This document shows positions 36,300 through 45,220 of a stretch of 64,000 bases of DNA, one piece after another. The translations under genes were made by a program, and so were the position numbers. The number at the start of each line of letters is the position of its first letter. The first letter of the stretch is position 1. The notes below the pieces were generated by a model. That model searched no databases. It was not told where the DNA came from and saw only the letters and a program-made list of their open reading frames with translations. The stretch is taken from the NCBI GenBank assembly GCA_016177735.1, contig JACOUS010000014.1:62001-126000 (forward strand), written 5' to 3'. The DNA is from Ignavibacteriales bacterium (lineage in GTDB: Bacteria; Bacteroidota; Ignavibacteria; Ignavibacteriales; Melioribacteraceae).

Positions 36300-36348
36300 A
36301 GACTCTCCCATCGGGATGCCTATGGCATTCGCTTCGCCCGGAGTTAAA
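36300..36348. repeat. 49-bp dispersed repeat, copy 2
   Basis: Same 49-bp element as at 27522-27570 (five differences by eye), preceded by ATTCTGAACGAAGCGAAGAATC at 36269, as copy 1 is preceded by a similar phrase. It ends seven bases before the sirtuin ATG, so it supplies the immediate 5' context of that gene. An open frame extends into it but is not real coding sequence. Confidence 0.85.
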
Positions 36349-36354
36349 TTACAC

Positions 36355-37083
36355 ATGGAATTCAAAAAAGAGTTTCTCGAAAAACTGCATACCGCAAAAA
36401 AGATTATCTTCTTCACCGGCGCCGGAATTTCTGCAGAAAGCGGTATTTCTACTTTCCGCGGAAAAGACGGAATCTGGAATAAGATGAAGCCCGAAGAACT
36501 TGCTAACTTCAATGCGTTCATGCGCAACCCGGATTTGGTGTGGGAATGGTATCAACACAGAAGGGATATCGTTCATAAAGCCCAGCCGAATGCCGGACAC
36601 ACCGCAATTGCGAAACTTGAAAAATTTTTAGACGTATCAGTTGTAACACAAAACATTGATAATCTTCACCGCCGCGCCGGTTCTACAAAAATTTTTGAAC
36701 TGCACGGGAACATCGAAAGAAATTTTTGTGTTGACTGCCGCACATTTTACAACATGCCCGAACTTGAATTAACGCACGGCGTTCCCAAATGCAAAAAGTG
36801 CGGCGGACTTGTCCGCCCCGACGTAGTTTGGTTCGGCGAGATGCTTCCGCAAGATCAATTTGCCGGCGGCGAAAAAGCCGCTGAGCAAAGTGATATCTGT
36901 TTTGTTGTTGGTACTTCTGCAATTGTTTATCCGGCGGCATACATTCCGATGAGTGCAAAACAAGCCGGCTCGTTCATCGTTGAGATTAATATTGAACCGA
37001 CAGAACTAACACGTTATGCAGATTATTCGTTGTTTGGAAAAGCCGGAGAAATTCTGCCGGAAATTTTAGATATTGTAAAGTAG
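36355..37083 (+). CDS. cobB: Sirtuin NAD-dependent protein deacylase
   Basis: 242 aa from ATG 36355. NAD-binding 'FTGAGISAESGISTFRG', 'TQNIDNLHRRAGS', catalytic His in 'ELHGNIERNF', zinc cysteines (CVDC... CKKC), and 'VVGTSAIVYPAAYIP'. The YxxR pair in 'WYQHRRDI' is the acid-binding feature of class III sirtuins (SIRT5, CobB), so it should remove succinyl or similar acidic acyl groups as well as acetyl. The longer frame from 36316 is within the repeat element. Confidence 0.93.
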   Translation: MEFKKEFLEKLHTAKKIIFFTGAGISAESGISTFRGKDGIWNKMKPEELANFNAFMRNPDLVWEWYQHRRDIVHKAQPNAGHTAIAKLEKFLDVSVVTQNIDNLHRRAGSTKIFELHGNIERNFCVDCRTFYNMPELELTHGVPKCKKCGGLVRPDVVWFGEMLPQDQFAGGEKAAEQSDICFVVGTSAIVYPAAYIPMSAKQAGSFIVEINIEPTELTRYADYSLFGKAGEILPEILDIVK

Positions 37084-37123
37084 TGATCACAATCCGACGC
37101 GGCGGATTGCATTCCGGCGTAGT

Positions 37124-37537
37124 TTATATTTTCGCTTCTACTTCCGCGTAGGTGTTTTCTGTTTCAAGAACACGCACTTTAAGTGAATTAATGTTTGCGG
37201 GCAAATTCGAAGATTTAATTTTATCGAGCAGATAAATGCAGATATTTTCTGCGGTAGTTTGAAAATCCACAACAATTTTTTTTGAGTTCAGTTTATCGAG
37301 CGCTTCAATCAATTCTTTATCGCCGCCGAAAACCATAAACGAATGATCGAGTTCTTCGAGAATCGGTTCGATAATTTTTTTCATATCATAATAATCGAGA
37401 ATCATTCCGTTCGTATCGGATTGACCGCCGAGTTCAATCATACATTTATAAGAATGCCCGTGCAGATTTTTGCACTTCCCTTCGTGGAAAGGTAAGCGGT
37501 GCCCCATTTCCCATGTAAATTCTTTTGCAATTTTCAT
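37124..37537 (-). CDS. queD: 6-carboxytetrahydropterin synthase QueD
   Basis: 137 aa from ATG 37537, which overlaps the queE stop by one base (TAATG); an open extension to 37621 lies inside queE. Zinc histidines and active-site Cys are in 'MGHRLPFHEGKCKNLHGHSY', with 'MILDYYDMKKIIEPILEELDH' after it and 'TAENICIYLLDKI' near the end. It makes 6-carboxytetrahydropterin in the queuosine and archaeosine pathway, feeding QueE. Confidence 0.94.
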   Translation of the reverse strand: MKIAKEFTWEMGHRLPFHEGKCKNLHGHSYKCMIELGGQSDTNGMILDYYDMKKIIEPILEELDHSFMVFGGDKELIEALDKLNSKKIVVDFQTTAENICIYLLDKIKSSNLPANINSLKVRVLETENTYAEVEAKI

Positions 37538-38175
37538 TATACGCCTTTTGTTTCGGGATGCCAGATTATTTTGTGCATCTGCAATTGATAACGTACTTTT
37601 AGTTTGTCTTCGAGAATCCAATTTACAAGTGTTACCGGTTCAAGTTCTCCGAAGACAACCGAAAATAAAACCGCACACTTGTTTGTTAAATCATATTTTG
37701 CAAGCATCTGTTTCGACCATTCGTAATCTTCACGTGAACCGATCACAAATTTTATTTCATCCGTTGGTTTTATGAAATCAATATTCTCGTATAAATTTTT
37801 CTTCGTCATTTTGCTCGACGGGCATTTGAGATCCATAATTACCATCACGCGTTTATCAATCTCTTTTATCGGCAGACTGCCGCCGGTCTCAAGCAGAACT
37901 TCAAAACCTTCATTGCAGAGACGTTCCATCAGTTCCCAGCACTCTTTTTGGAAGAGCGGTTCGCCGCCGGTAATCTCGATTAGCTTGCAATCAAACTTTT
38001 TTACTTCGTTTAGAATTTCATCAATAGTTTTATCCGTTCCTTCATAAAAAGCATATTCGGTATCGCAGTAGGAACAGCGCAAGTTGCAGTAAGTCAGTCT
38101 CACAAAAACACACGGCAAACCGGCTTTCGAACTTTCACCTTGAATTGAATAATATATTTCGTTGACCTTTAACAT
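37537..38175 (-). CDS. queE: 7-carboxy-7-deazaguanine synthase QueE
   Basis: 212 aa radical-SAM enzyme. The cluster motif CxxxCxxC is in 'LTYCNLRCSYCDTEYAF', preceded by 'NEIYYSIQGESSKAGLPCVF', the standard QueE opening; 'EITGGEPLFQKECWEL' follows. Converts the QueD product to CDG for queuosine. Operon with queD. I looked for a preQ1 riboswitch upstream and did not see one. Confidence 0.94.
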   Translation of the reverse strand: MLKVNEIYYSIQGESSKAGLPCVFVRLTYCNLRCSYCDTEYAFYEGTDKTIDEILNEVKKFDCKLIEITGGEPLFQKECWELMERLCNEGFEVLLETGGSLPIKEIDKRVMVIMDLKCPSSKMTKKNLYENIDFIKPTDEIKFVIGSREDYEWSKQMLAKYDLTNKCAVLFSVVFGELEPVTLVNWILEDKLKVRYQLQMHKIIWHPETKGV

Positions 38176-38468
38176 TTACCAAACTTTCTATCTTTGTGTG
38201 CAAAAATAACAATCACAAAGTGGAAATAACAATTCTCAATTAACAAATAACAGCGAATAACCAATTCCCAATTACCAGCTTCGGTGTTCGAAATTCCGGA
38301 AAATGGACAATTATCAATACCCGAACAACGATAAATTCAATTAAAAATTGGTATTCGAGCTTTGCTTGTTTCACGGATTTTGAGCATTGTAATTTCTCAG
38401 GTTATTTGATTCGCATAGCTTAGAGTGCTATATTTACCACCGATTTTAACAAACTTTAGGAAAAATTA

Positions 38469-38732
38469 ATGGCTCACCATAAGTCGGCACAAAAAAGAAT
38501 ACGCCAAAACAAAAGAAGACAGGCAAGAAATAAAACGGCTTTATCAAAAGTAAAGACACTCGTTAAGAAAGTTTATGCAACCGAAGATAAAGCTCAAGCA
38601 GAAACATATTTGAGAGAAGCCGTGGCTACATTGGATAAACAAGCTGTTAAAGGAAGAATTCATAAAAACAACACAGCAAGAAAAAAATCAGTTCTTACTA
38701 AATACGTTAACAAATTAGCTGTTACCGAATAA
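38469..38732 (+). CDS. rpsT: 30S ribosomal protein S20
   Basis: 87 aa basic protein: 'MAHHKSAQKRIRQNKRRQAR' and 'VKGRIHKNNTARKKSVLTKY' are the S20 signatures. Binds 16S rRNA in the small subunit. AGGAAAAATTA precedes the ATG. The 293-bp upstream gap has an AT-rich core near 38431 (GCTATATTTACC) that could be a promoter, and AC-rich repeated text (AACAAATAACAG, ACCAATTCCCAATTACC). Confidence 0.97.
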   Translation: MAHHKSAQKRIRQNKRRQARNKTALSKVKTLVKKVYATEDKAQAETYLREAVATLDKQAVKGRIHKNNTARKKSVLTKYVNKLAVTE

Positions 38733-38750
38733 AGCTTTCTAAAACTTCTC

Positions 38751-38783
38751 GACCTTGAAGCGGCTATTGCCGTTTTCAAGGTC
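38751..38783. terminator. Convergent terminator between rpsT and GlmU-like gene
   Basis: GACCTTGAA-G-CGG-CTATTG-CCG-TT-TTCAAGGTC forms a strong stem in the 61 bp between the two converging stop codons. The T-tract is weak on either side (AGGAAAACA; GAGAAGTTTTAG on the other strand), but position and stability suit a shared terminator. Confidence 0.7.
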
Positions 38784-38793
38784 AGGAAAACAA

Positions 38794-40278
38794 TCATAAA
38801 TTTTTTATTGCCTCAACACCTTCCGGCTCGGGTAAATAGAATCTAACTTTGTAGATATCAGCCTTCGAAGTTTCCGGTTTTACAATCTGTTTTTTAATCA
38901 GTACAGAATGTTCTATAAAAATATTGTCGCCGATCTCCGATCCGAAAATGTAAGTTACCCCTTTTACCGTTACCCTCTTTCCTATTTTGACCGGAGACTC
39001 ATCATTGCCGGTAATTCTAACACCGGATTCTATGGAAGATTTTTCGCCGATTGAAACGTTCCCTTTTATAACATCTCCCCAAAAAATTTTAACATCATCA
39101 CCCACAGTTATTGTTTGTCCGTAAAAACAAGTGAGTTGTGCGTTTTCGTTTATTATAACATTTTTACCGAAATGAATTTCCCCGTTGAGCAAAACATTTT
39201 TCATCAAGTGAATGTTGTAATTCAATTTAATTCCTTTACCGATGTACACACCTTTCCCGATTTTAATATCGAGCGGCAAACCTTCTTTATCCATTTCCAA
39301 AATTTCATCGATAACATTTTCGTCAATAAAAAAGTCATCCGGATCGTCAATCGTAATTACATCTTTCAATTTTTCGTATGTAATTTTTCTTGCGATTGCA
39401 TCCATCTCTTTCAGAACGGATTTATTATTGAATCCCATCAGCACATATTGATTTTTCGGGCTTACAGCCGAAACCGAATATTTATTCTTATTGAAAAGAT
39501 AGATCATGTCGGTAAGATAAATTTCGTTCTGCACATTGTTGCTTTCTATTTTTCGAATAAGCTCTGCCAGCGGCTTGAATTTGAAGACAAATACCCCGGA
39601 ATTAAATTCGCGGTTAGCAAGTAATTCTTTTTTTGTGTAGTCGAAAACTTTTTTATTGTGTTTTATTTTGTAAAGCTTCTTATCGCTGATATTCAATATA
39701 TCTTTGTACTCAATAATTTCGAGAACATTTCCGTTCGGCACTTCTTTGTTTTTTATTTTCTTTTTTTCACGGACTATTCTACCGTAGTAATTATTTTCGA
39801 TATCACCTTCGTATTGACCGGTTAGCACCATCATATCTGTTTTGGAGACGGCAAATTCATCTTTAAAAAATTTCACTGTGTCTGCATCAATCAAACCCAT
39901 GTCCCCCGGGAAAACATAAACAGTTCCGTCATATTTCGAAAAATCGATCAACTGCAATCCTATTTGCACGGCATGCCCGGTTCCGTTTTGAAATTCCTGA
40001 TAGGCATACAAAACGGAATTTTTTTTGCCGACCATACGAATCACATCTTCTGCTTTGATGCCGACAACAATAATTATGTTTGCATCGGAAAGCCCTTTTG
40101 CACAAGCGTTGTACACTCTTTCAACGGTTGGAATTTCCCAAATCTTGTGAAGCATTTTTGAAGTATGCGATTTGATTCTTTTGCCGTGCCCGGCGGCTAA
40201 AATTATTACAGTCTCTTTTTTTGAATAATCAAATTGATCGGAATATTCTTTCAGCAGTTGGTTTATTTCATTGTTCAT
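38794..40278 (-). CDS. GlmU-like nucleotidyltransferase with left-handed beta-helix
   Basis: 494 aa from ATG 40278 (preceded by AGAGG). N-terminal nucleotidyltransferase: 'VIILAAGHGKRIKSHTSKML' with the signature G-x-G-T/K-R loop, 'YQEFQNGTGHAVQIG' and 'VFPGDMGLI'. The C-terminal quarter is a hexapeptide beta-helix ('GKGVYIGKGIKL', 'GKNVIINENAQL', 'GEKSSIESGVRI'). This is the plan of GlmU (UDP-GlcNAc synthesis), but a ~60-residue acidic insert ('DPDDFFIDENVIDEILE') divides the halves and the helix is short, so the acetyltransferase function is doubtful. Best called a GlmU-like sugar-phosphate nucleotidyltransferase. Confidence 0.8.
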   Translation of the reverse strand: MNNEINQLLKEYSDQFDYSKKETVIILAAGHGKRIKSHTSKMLHKIWEIPTVERVYNACAKGLSDANIIIVVGIKAEDVIRMVGKKNSVLYAYQEFQNGTGHAVQIGLQLIDFSKYDGTVYVFPGDMGLIDADTVKFFKDEFAVSKTDMMVLTGQYEGDIENNYYGRIVREKKKIKNKEVPNGNVLEIIEYKDILNISDKKLYKIKHNKKVFDYTKKELLANREFNSGVFVFKFKPLAELIRKIESNNVQNEIYLTDMIYLFNKNKYSVSAVSPKNQYVLMGFNNKSVLKEMDAIARKITYEKLKDVITIDDPDDFFIDENVIDEILEMDKEGLPLDIKIGKGVYIGKGIKLNYNIHLMKNVLLNGEIHFGKNVIINENAQLTCFYGQTITVGDDVKIFWGDVIKGNVSIGEKSSIESGVRITGNDESPVKIGKRVTVKGVTYIFGSEIGDNIFIEHSVLIKKQIVKPETSKADIYKVRFYLPEPEGVEAIKNL

Positions 40279-40437
40279 TAAAACCTCTTCGGTATCTAAT
40301 ATCTCTTTGAACAAATTTAAGAATAATTATTCTTTCTTCTACCACGAATCAAGCAAAGTTATTTCGAACCGCCTTTCTTTTGTTTTCATTTTTTTATTTA
40401 TTCGCATTAGACATAACTACCAACATGGAGTTACAAA

Positions 40438-40899
40438 ATGAAGAAGTTTGTTCTGCTTTTATTGCCTGCTTTTTTATTAATGAATATAAGTGCCAGTGCA
40501 CAAGATAAAGGTTTCGGTGCCGGAATAATGATTGGCGAACCGACCGGCTTAAGTGCAAAGTATTGGCTCAACGGAACTAACGCACTTGATTTCGGTTTGG
40601 CTTATTCTTTTGTAAGAAAGAACAATGCCGTTTCGTTGCATGCCGATTATTTATATCATGCTTTTGATTTGATAAAATCGAGTGAACGAATTCCGGTTTA
40701 TTACGGATTCGGTGCACGTTTGAGAATTGTAGAAAATGAAGACACCGGCTTGGGCGCAAGGGGAGTTATAGGTGTTGCGTGGCTCAGCAGTCAAGTGCCC
40801 GTTGATGTTTTCATTGAGCTTGTTCCGGTATTCAATCTTTTTCCATCAACGTCATTAAATCTTGATGCGGCAATCGGTGCACGATTCTATTTTTATTAA
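40438..40899 (+). CDS. Small outer-membrane-like protein
   Basis: 153 aa with a signal peptide ending at ASAQ, then alternating hydrophobic strands ('GFGAGIMIGEPTGLSAKYWL', 'ALDFGLAYSFV', 'YYGFGARLRI', 'LDAAIGARFYFY') that end in an aromatic residue, which suggests a small beta-barrel in the outer membrane. Related proteins of unknown function occur widely in Bacteroidota. GGAG precedes the start; the gene is alone. Confidence 0.78.
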   Translation: MKKFVLLLLPAFLLMNISASAQDKGFGAGIMIGEPTGLSAKYWLNGTNALDFGLAYSFVRKNNAVSLHADYLYHAFDLIKSSERIPVYYGFGARLRIVENEDTGLGARGVIGVAWLSSQVPVDVFIELVPVFNLFPSTSLNLDAAIGARFYFY

Positions 40900-40955
40900 A
40901 AATTATCTCTCATCTTTTTTATATTTTTTTGCTCACCCTTACTACATTGCGATCC

Positions 40956-41017
40956 TTGCGTGAAAAGAAAGAAAAAGAATTTCACGCAAAGACCGCAAAG
41001 GAACCACAGAACGCAAG
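40956..41017. repeat. ACGCAAAG inverted repeat and repeat phrase
   Basis: TTGCGTGAAA (40956-40965) and TTTCACGCAA (40980-40989) form a perfect 10-bp stem with a purine-rich loop, followed by CGCAAAGGAACCACAGAACGCAAGG. The second arm and its tail resemble 25004-25036. The rest of the 248-bp gap before the 7TM kinase shows no gene. Confidence 0.7.
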
Positions 41018-41147
41018 GTAGTTAAACTCAGCGCATACATTGTTGTTATATTCAACATCAAAAATTTGCTAGCGCGGTTTTCGGTTGCTTCAAAAAATTT
41101 ATAAGTTTGTCATCGCTAATATGTTATTCATTTAACAGCCGAAAAAA

Positions 41148-42875
41148 ATGCCGATAGCCGAACAGGTAGTCCTATATTTATTATTAACAGCCGCCTCATT
41201 TTCCATTATAATTTTTTATCTGCTCAGCAAACGAAGGAACGCACCCGGCGCACTCTATTATGGATTTGCCGCGCTCTCAAGTTTTATTTGGTGCGTCGGT
41301 TACACAATAGAATTTTTTGCGTTGAGTCTCGAATACAAATTTTTTGGAGTACAAATTCAGTATTTCTTCGGTATTCCATTCGTTCCAATTTTATGGCTTG
41401 CCGCCGCAGTCAATTATAAAACTTCCGGCAGCAGACCTTTTTTAAGAGAACTTGTTTTCATTTCCGTTGTACCGGTAATTACCATGATTCTTTTATGGAC
41501 CAACAACGCGCATCATCTTGTTTACGAAACAATGAAGTTGGTTCAAAGCGGCAATTTTTTATTGATCGAAAAAAAAGTAGGATTTTGGTACTACATTAAT
41601 GTTGCGTATTCGTATCTCGCAATGTTAATCGGTACCGTCATTCTGCTCAGGTCTGTTTTTCGTTCAAAAGATATTTACAGAACGCAGTTGATACTTTTTC
41701 TGGTGGCTTCCGTTCTTCCATGGATTGCAAATTTACTGTATCTAATCGGAATGAACAGCTTCATGCGCGTTGATATTACTCCGATTGGATTTGCATGTTC
41801 AACTGTGCTAATCGGCTTCGCGGTTTTGAAATACGGATTATTCGAAATCGTTCCGGCGGCACATCAGCTTGTTATCGAATCGATGAACAACGGTTTGATC
41901 GTACTCGATACTCAAAACAGAATTGTTGATATCAATCCGGCAATGCGAAATATTCTTGGTAAATCAAATGCATTGGGCAGTTATTTAAAAGATGTGTTCA
42001 AAGAAATAAATGCTGATTTCGAAATCCCGGGTTCCGATTTACACCAAACCGAAATTGAAATCGGCGGTCAAACTTTTGATTTGGCAGTATCCGCCGTTTA
42101 TGATAAGCATCGAAATATTGCCGGAAGAATTCTGAATTTTTACAATATCACCGAAAGAAAAAAATCTGAAAAAGAACTGCGCGATTTGAATTCTGCAAAA
42201 GACAAACTCTTTTCGATTATCGCACATGATTTGAAAAATCCGTTCTTCGGAATAATCGGCTTCTCGGAAATTTTGTACGAAGATTACAACGAACTGAACG
42301 ATGAAGAACGGAAAAAATTTGCAAAAGATATTAACGAGCTTGCAGACAACACACACAAGATGCTCGAAAATCTTTTGGAATGGTCGCGGCAGCAGACGGG
42401 CAGAATCGAGTTCAATCCCAAAAATTTCGATGTAACTCCTTTAATTCATGAAAGCATCAATGCTGCATGCCATCAGTCAAAAATCAAAAAAATAAAAATT
42501 AATTCGAGTCTATCCGAAACAATCAACGTCCGCGCCGACCAAAATATGATCAACACGGTGATAAGAAACTTGTTATCCAATGCCGTTAAATTTACAATGC
42601 CCGGCGGTCACATAGAAGTTTCTGCCGCGATGAATGGCACAAAAGTTTTCATCAGCATCAAAGATAACGGCGTTGGAATGGACGAAGACACTTTGAAAAG
42701 ATTATTTAACATCAACGATGCGATCAAATCTTCCGGCACATTCGGCGAAAAAGGAACCGGGCTCGGTTTAATCCTCTGCAAAGAATTTGTTGAAAGAAAC
42801 GGCGGAAGTATTTCCGTACAAAGTATTCTTGATAACGGAAGCACTTTCACTTTTTCGATACCGACTGTTAATTAA
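41148..42875 (+). CDS. 7TM sensor histidine kinase with PAS domain
   Basis: 575 aa. Seven hydrophobic helices in residues ~1-225 (histidine-kinase N-terminal 7TM region), a PAS domain at ~240-340 ('NGLIVLDTQNRIVDINPAM'), HisKA with 'IIAHDLKNPFFGIIGFSEIL', and ATPase with 'LLSNAVKFTMPGG', 'DNGVGMDEDTL' and 'GTGLGLILCKEF'. No receiver and no neighbouring regulator, so an orphan kinase. Senses a signal within or near the membrane. Confidence 0.92.
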   Translation: MPIAEQVVLYLLLTAASFSIIIFYLLSKRRNAPGALYYGFAALSSFIWCVGYTIEFFALSLEYKFFGVQIQYFFGIPFVPILWLAAAVNYKTSGSRPFLRELVFISVVPVITMILLWTNNAHHLVYETMKLVQSGNFLLIEKKVGFWYYINVAYSYLAMLIGTVILLRSVFRSKDIYRTQLILFLVASVLPWIANLLYLIGMNSFMRVDITPIGFACSTVLIGFAVLKYGLFEIVPAAHQLVIESMNNGLIVLDTQNRIVDINPAMRNILGKSNALGSYLKDVFKEINADFEIPGSDLHQTEIEIGGQTFDLAVSAVYDKHRNIAGRILNFYNITERKKSEKELRDLNSAKDKLFSIIAHDLKNPFFGIIGFSEILYEDYNELNDEERKKFAKDINELADNTHKMLENLLEWSRQQTGRIEFNPKNFDVTPLIHESINAACHQSKIKKIKINSSLSETINVRADQNMINTVIRNLLSNAVKFTMPGGHIEVSAAMNGTKVFISIKDNGVGMDEDTLKRLFNINDAIKSSGTFGEKGTGLGLILCKEFVERNGGSISVQSILDNGSTFTFSIPTVN

Positions 42876-42935
42876 ATTACATCTTCTGTTTTGCAAAAAC
42901 ATTATTTCATGAATTGAATAAATCGCGGAGTGTTT

Positions 42936-45126
42936 ATGATTTTTAAAAGCAACCTTTACCGCTTCTTCAAATTAACTGCATTTCTTTTTATATCATCGCT
43001 TGTTCTTGGAATGCTGCCGGCAGAACCGGAAGAAGGAATGTACCCGCTAAGCGAAATCGACAAAGTTGATCTCGTTAAAGCCGGATTAAAAATCGATCCG
43101 AAAGAAATTTACAATCCGGATGGAATCAGTCTTGTTGATGCGCTAGTAAATATCGGCGGCTGCACCGGAAGTTTTATTTCTTCCGATGGATTAATAATTA
43201 CAAATCATCATTGCGCATTCGGCGCTATCGCCCGTTCAAGCACTGTTGAAAATAATTATCTCGAAAACGGATTTTACGCGAAGAGTATCGAAGAGGAAAT
43301 TCCGGCAAGCGGTTACACATGCCGGATAACCGAATCGTATGAAGATGTTTCTTCACAAATTCTCGATGCTGTCAAAAATATTTCCGATCCGGCGGAACGC
43401 GTTCGAACCATTTCAAAAAAAAATGAAAGAACTTGCCGATGCCGCATCGAATGAAAAAGAATCGCTTACTGCGGAAGTCTCCGAAATGTTTGCCGGAAAA
43501 ACTTATGTGTTGTTCAAATACAGAATAATCCGTGATGTAAGATTAGCTTACGCACCGCCGCAGTCAATTGGAAATTTCGGCGGCGAAACCGATAACTGGG
43601 TTTGGCCCCGTCATACCGGCGATTTTTCCATCATGCGCGCGTATGTTTCCAAAGACGGCAAAGCAGAAACTTTTTCGAAAGAGAATGTCCCGTTCAATCC
43701 GAAAAAATTTTTGAAGATCAACCCGAACGGCGTTGACGAAGGAGATTTTGTTTTCATACTCGGTTACCCGGGCAGAACATACAGACACCGCCCCTCGCAG
43801 TATTTGAAGTATCAACAAGAATATCTTTTACCATACACTGCGGAATTATATAACTATGCAATCGAAACATTACAACAACTTGGTAAAGGGAACAAAGAGT
43901 TTGCACTTGCAACCGCAAACAGAATTAAAAGTCTGGCAAACACAGCTAAAAATTTTCAAGGCAAACTAAAGGGGTTAAAGAAGCTTAATCTTGTTTCTCA
44001 AAAAGAAAATGAAGAAAAAGAACTTCAGAATTTTATTAACGCCGATCCCGAACTTTCTGTTAAATATGGAGGCTTGTTAAAAAAGATTGACGGGGTTTTT
44101 GCTAATGTTAATGAAACAGCCCAAGCAGAACTTTGGCTGAGACAAATTTTTAATCTCTCGCCTACTCTCTCACTCGCTAATTTTGTTTTTACTTACGCCG
44201 AACAATTACAAAAACCCGATACCGAACGTTTGAATCAATTTCAGGAAAAAAATCTAAAACAGACTTTATCGAATATTAAAAACACGCTGTCTGTTTATAA
44301 CAAAGAATACGAAGAAAAAATTTTACTCAAAATTTTCACCGATGCAAAAAATTTCAGCAAAGGTTCCCGTATTCTTGTAATCGATCAAATGTTAACCGGT
44401 GACAATCCGAACAGCGATGAAGTTTTCAGCAAATTTATTCACAGCACAATAATTGATTCCAAAATTCTTGATGAAGAATATTTCAACTCGCTGTTGAACA
44501 AAACTATTCAAGAACTTTCATCAAACAGCGATCCTCTGCTAAATTTTGTAAATCAAATACGAATACAAAACAAAATTGTAACCGAAAAGAATGAACGAAA
44601 CGAAGGTGAACTGAACGAACTTTACGGTGATCTCGTTGATGTGAAAATTTTATGGAAGAGAACTAATTTTATTCCCGATGCAAACAGTACTCTCCGCTTA
44701 ACATACGGTTACATTAAAGGATACAGCCCGGCAGATGCTTCTTATCTGAAACCGTTCACAACAATCGACGGCATAATTGAAAAAAATTCTACGGGCAGCG
44801 AAGACTTTGCAATTCCCGATAAACTCCGCACACTTTACGATAAAAAAGATTTCGGCAGATATGCCTCCGCTAAATTGAATAATCTTCCCGTCGCAATACT
44901 TTACAACATGGATACAACCGGTGGAAATTCCGGAAGCCCGATCTTGGATGCACACGGCGAACTTATCGGTGTAAATTTCGACCGCGCCTACGAGGCAACA
45001 ATAAATGATTTCGCATGGAATGAATCTTACAGCCGCTCAATCGGTGTTGATATCCGTTATGTTTTGTGGGTGCTCGATAAATTTTCCGGCGCTGAAAATT
45101 TATTGAAAGAGATTGGTGTTAATTGA
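42936..45126 (+). pseudogene. S46 dipeptidyl-peptidase (DPP11-like), A9 frameshift
   Basis: Two frames make one S46 peptidase of about 729 aa. The first (from ATG 42936, SD GGAG) has a signal peptide and the catalytic His in 'IITNHHCAFGAI'; it leaves the family reading at 'RTISKKNERT' and stops at 43454. The second frame continues 'ISKKMKELADAASNE' from the same point and holds Asp in 'WPRHTGDFSIMRAY' and Ser in 'TTGGNSGSPIL'. The switch is in a run of nine A (43415-43423); removing one A restores a single frame. 'GVNFDRAYEA' has Arg where DPP11 has it (Gly in DPP7), pointing to cleavage after Asp/Glu. A run of nine A can also be read through by polymerase slippage, so the gene may still work. 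Confidence 0.85.
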
Positions 45127-45142
45127 TTTAATTTTTTCTCTG

Positions 45143-45165
45143 GAGACGACCCGATGGGTCGTCTC
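45143..45165. terminator. GAGACG-type hairpin after the S46 gene
   Basis: GAGACGACCC-GAT-GGGTCGTCTC is a perfect 10-bp stem 17 bp after the peptidase stop, followed by AAATTTTGTTG, so it can work as an intrinsic terminator. It shares the GAGACG arm with the pair at 14315-14371, with different inner bases. Confidence 0.75.
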
Positions 45166-45220
45166 AAATTTTGTTGCCCCTTCACTTATTAATCCTTACA
45201 AAAAAAATATTCCCCATTTT

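Noticed and set aside
36316-36354. N-terminal extension of the sirtuin
   Set aside because: The added codons fall within the 49-bp dispersed repeat; the family start fits ATG 36355.
38176-38468. preQ1 riboswitch upstream of queE
   Set aside because: I looked for the short preQ1 hairpin with its A-rich tail and found only repeated AC-rich text.
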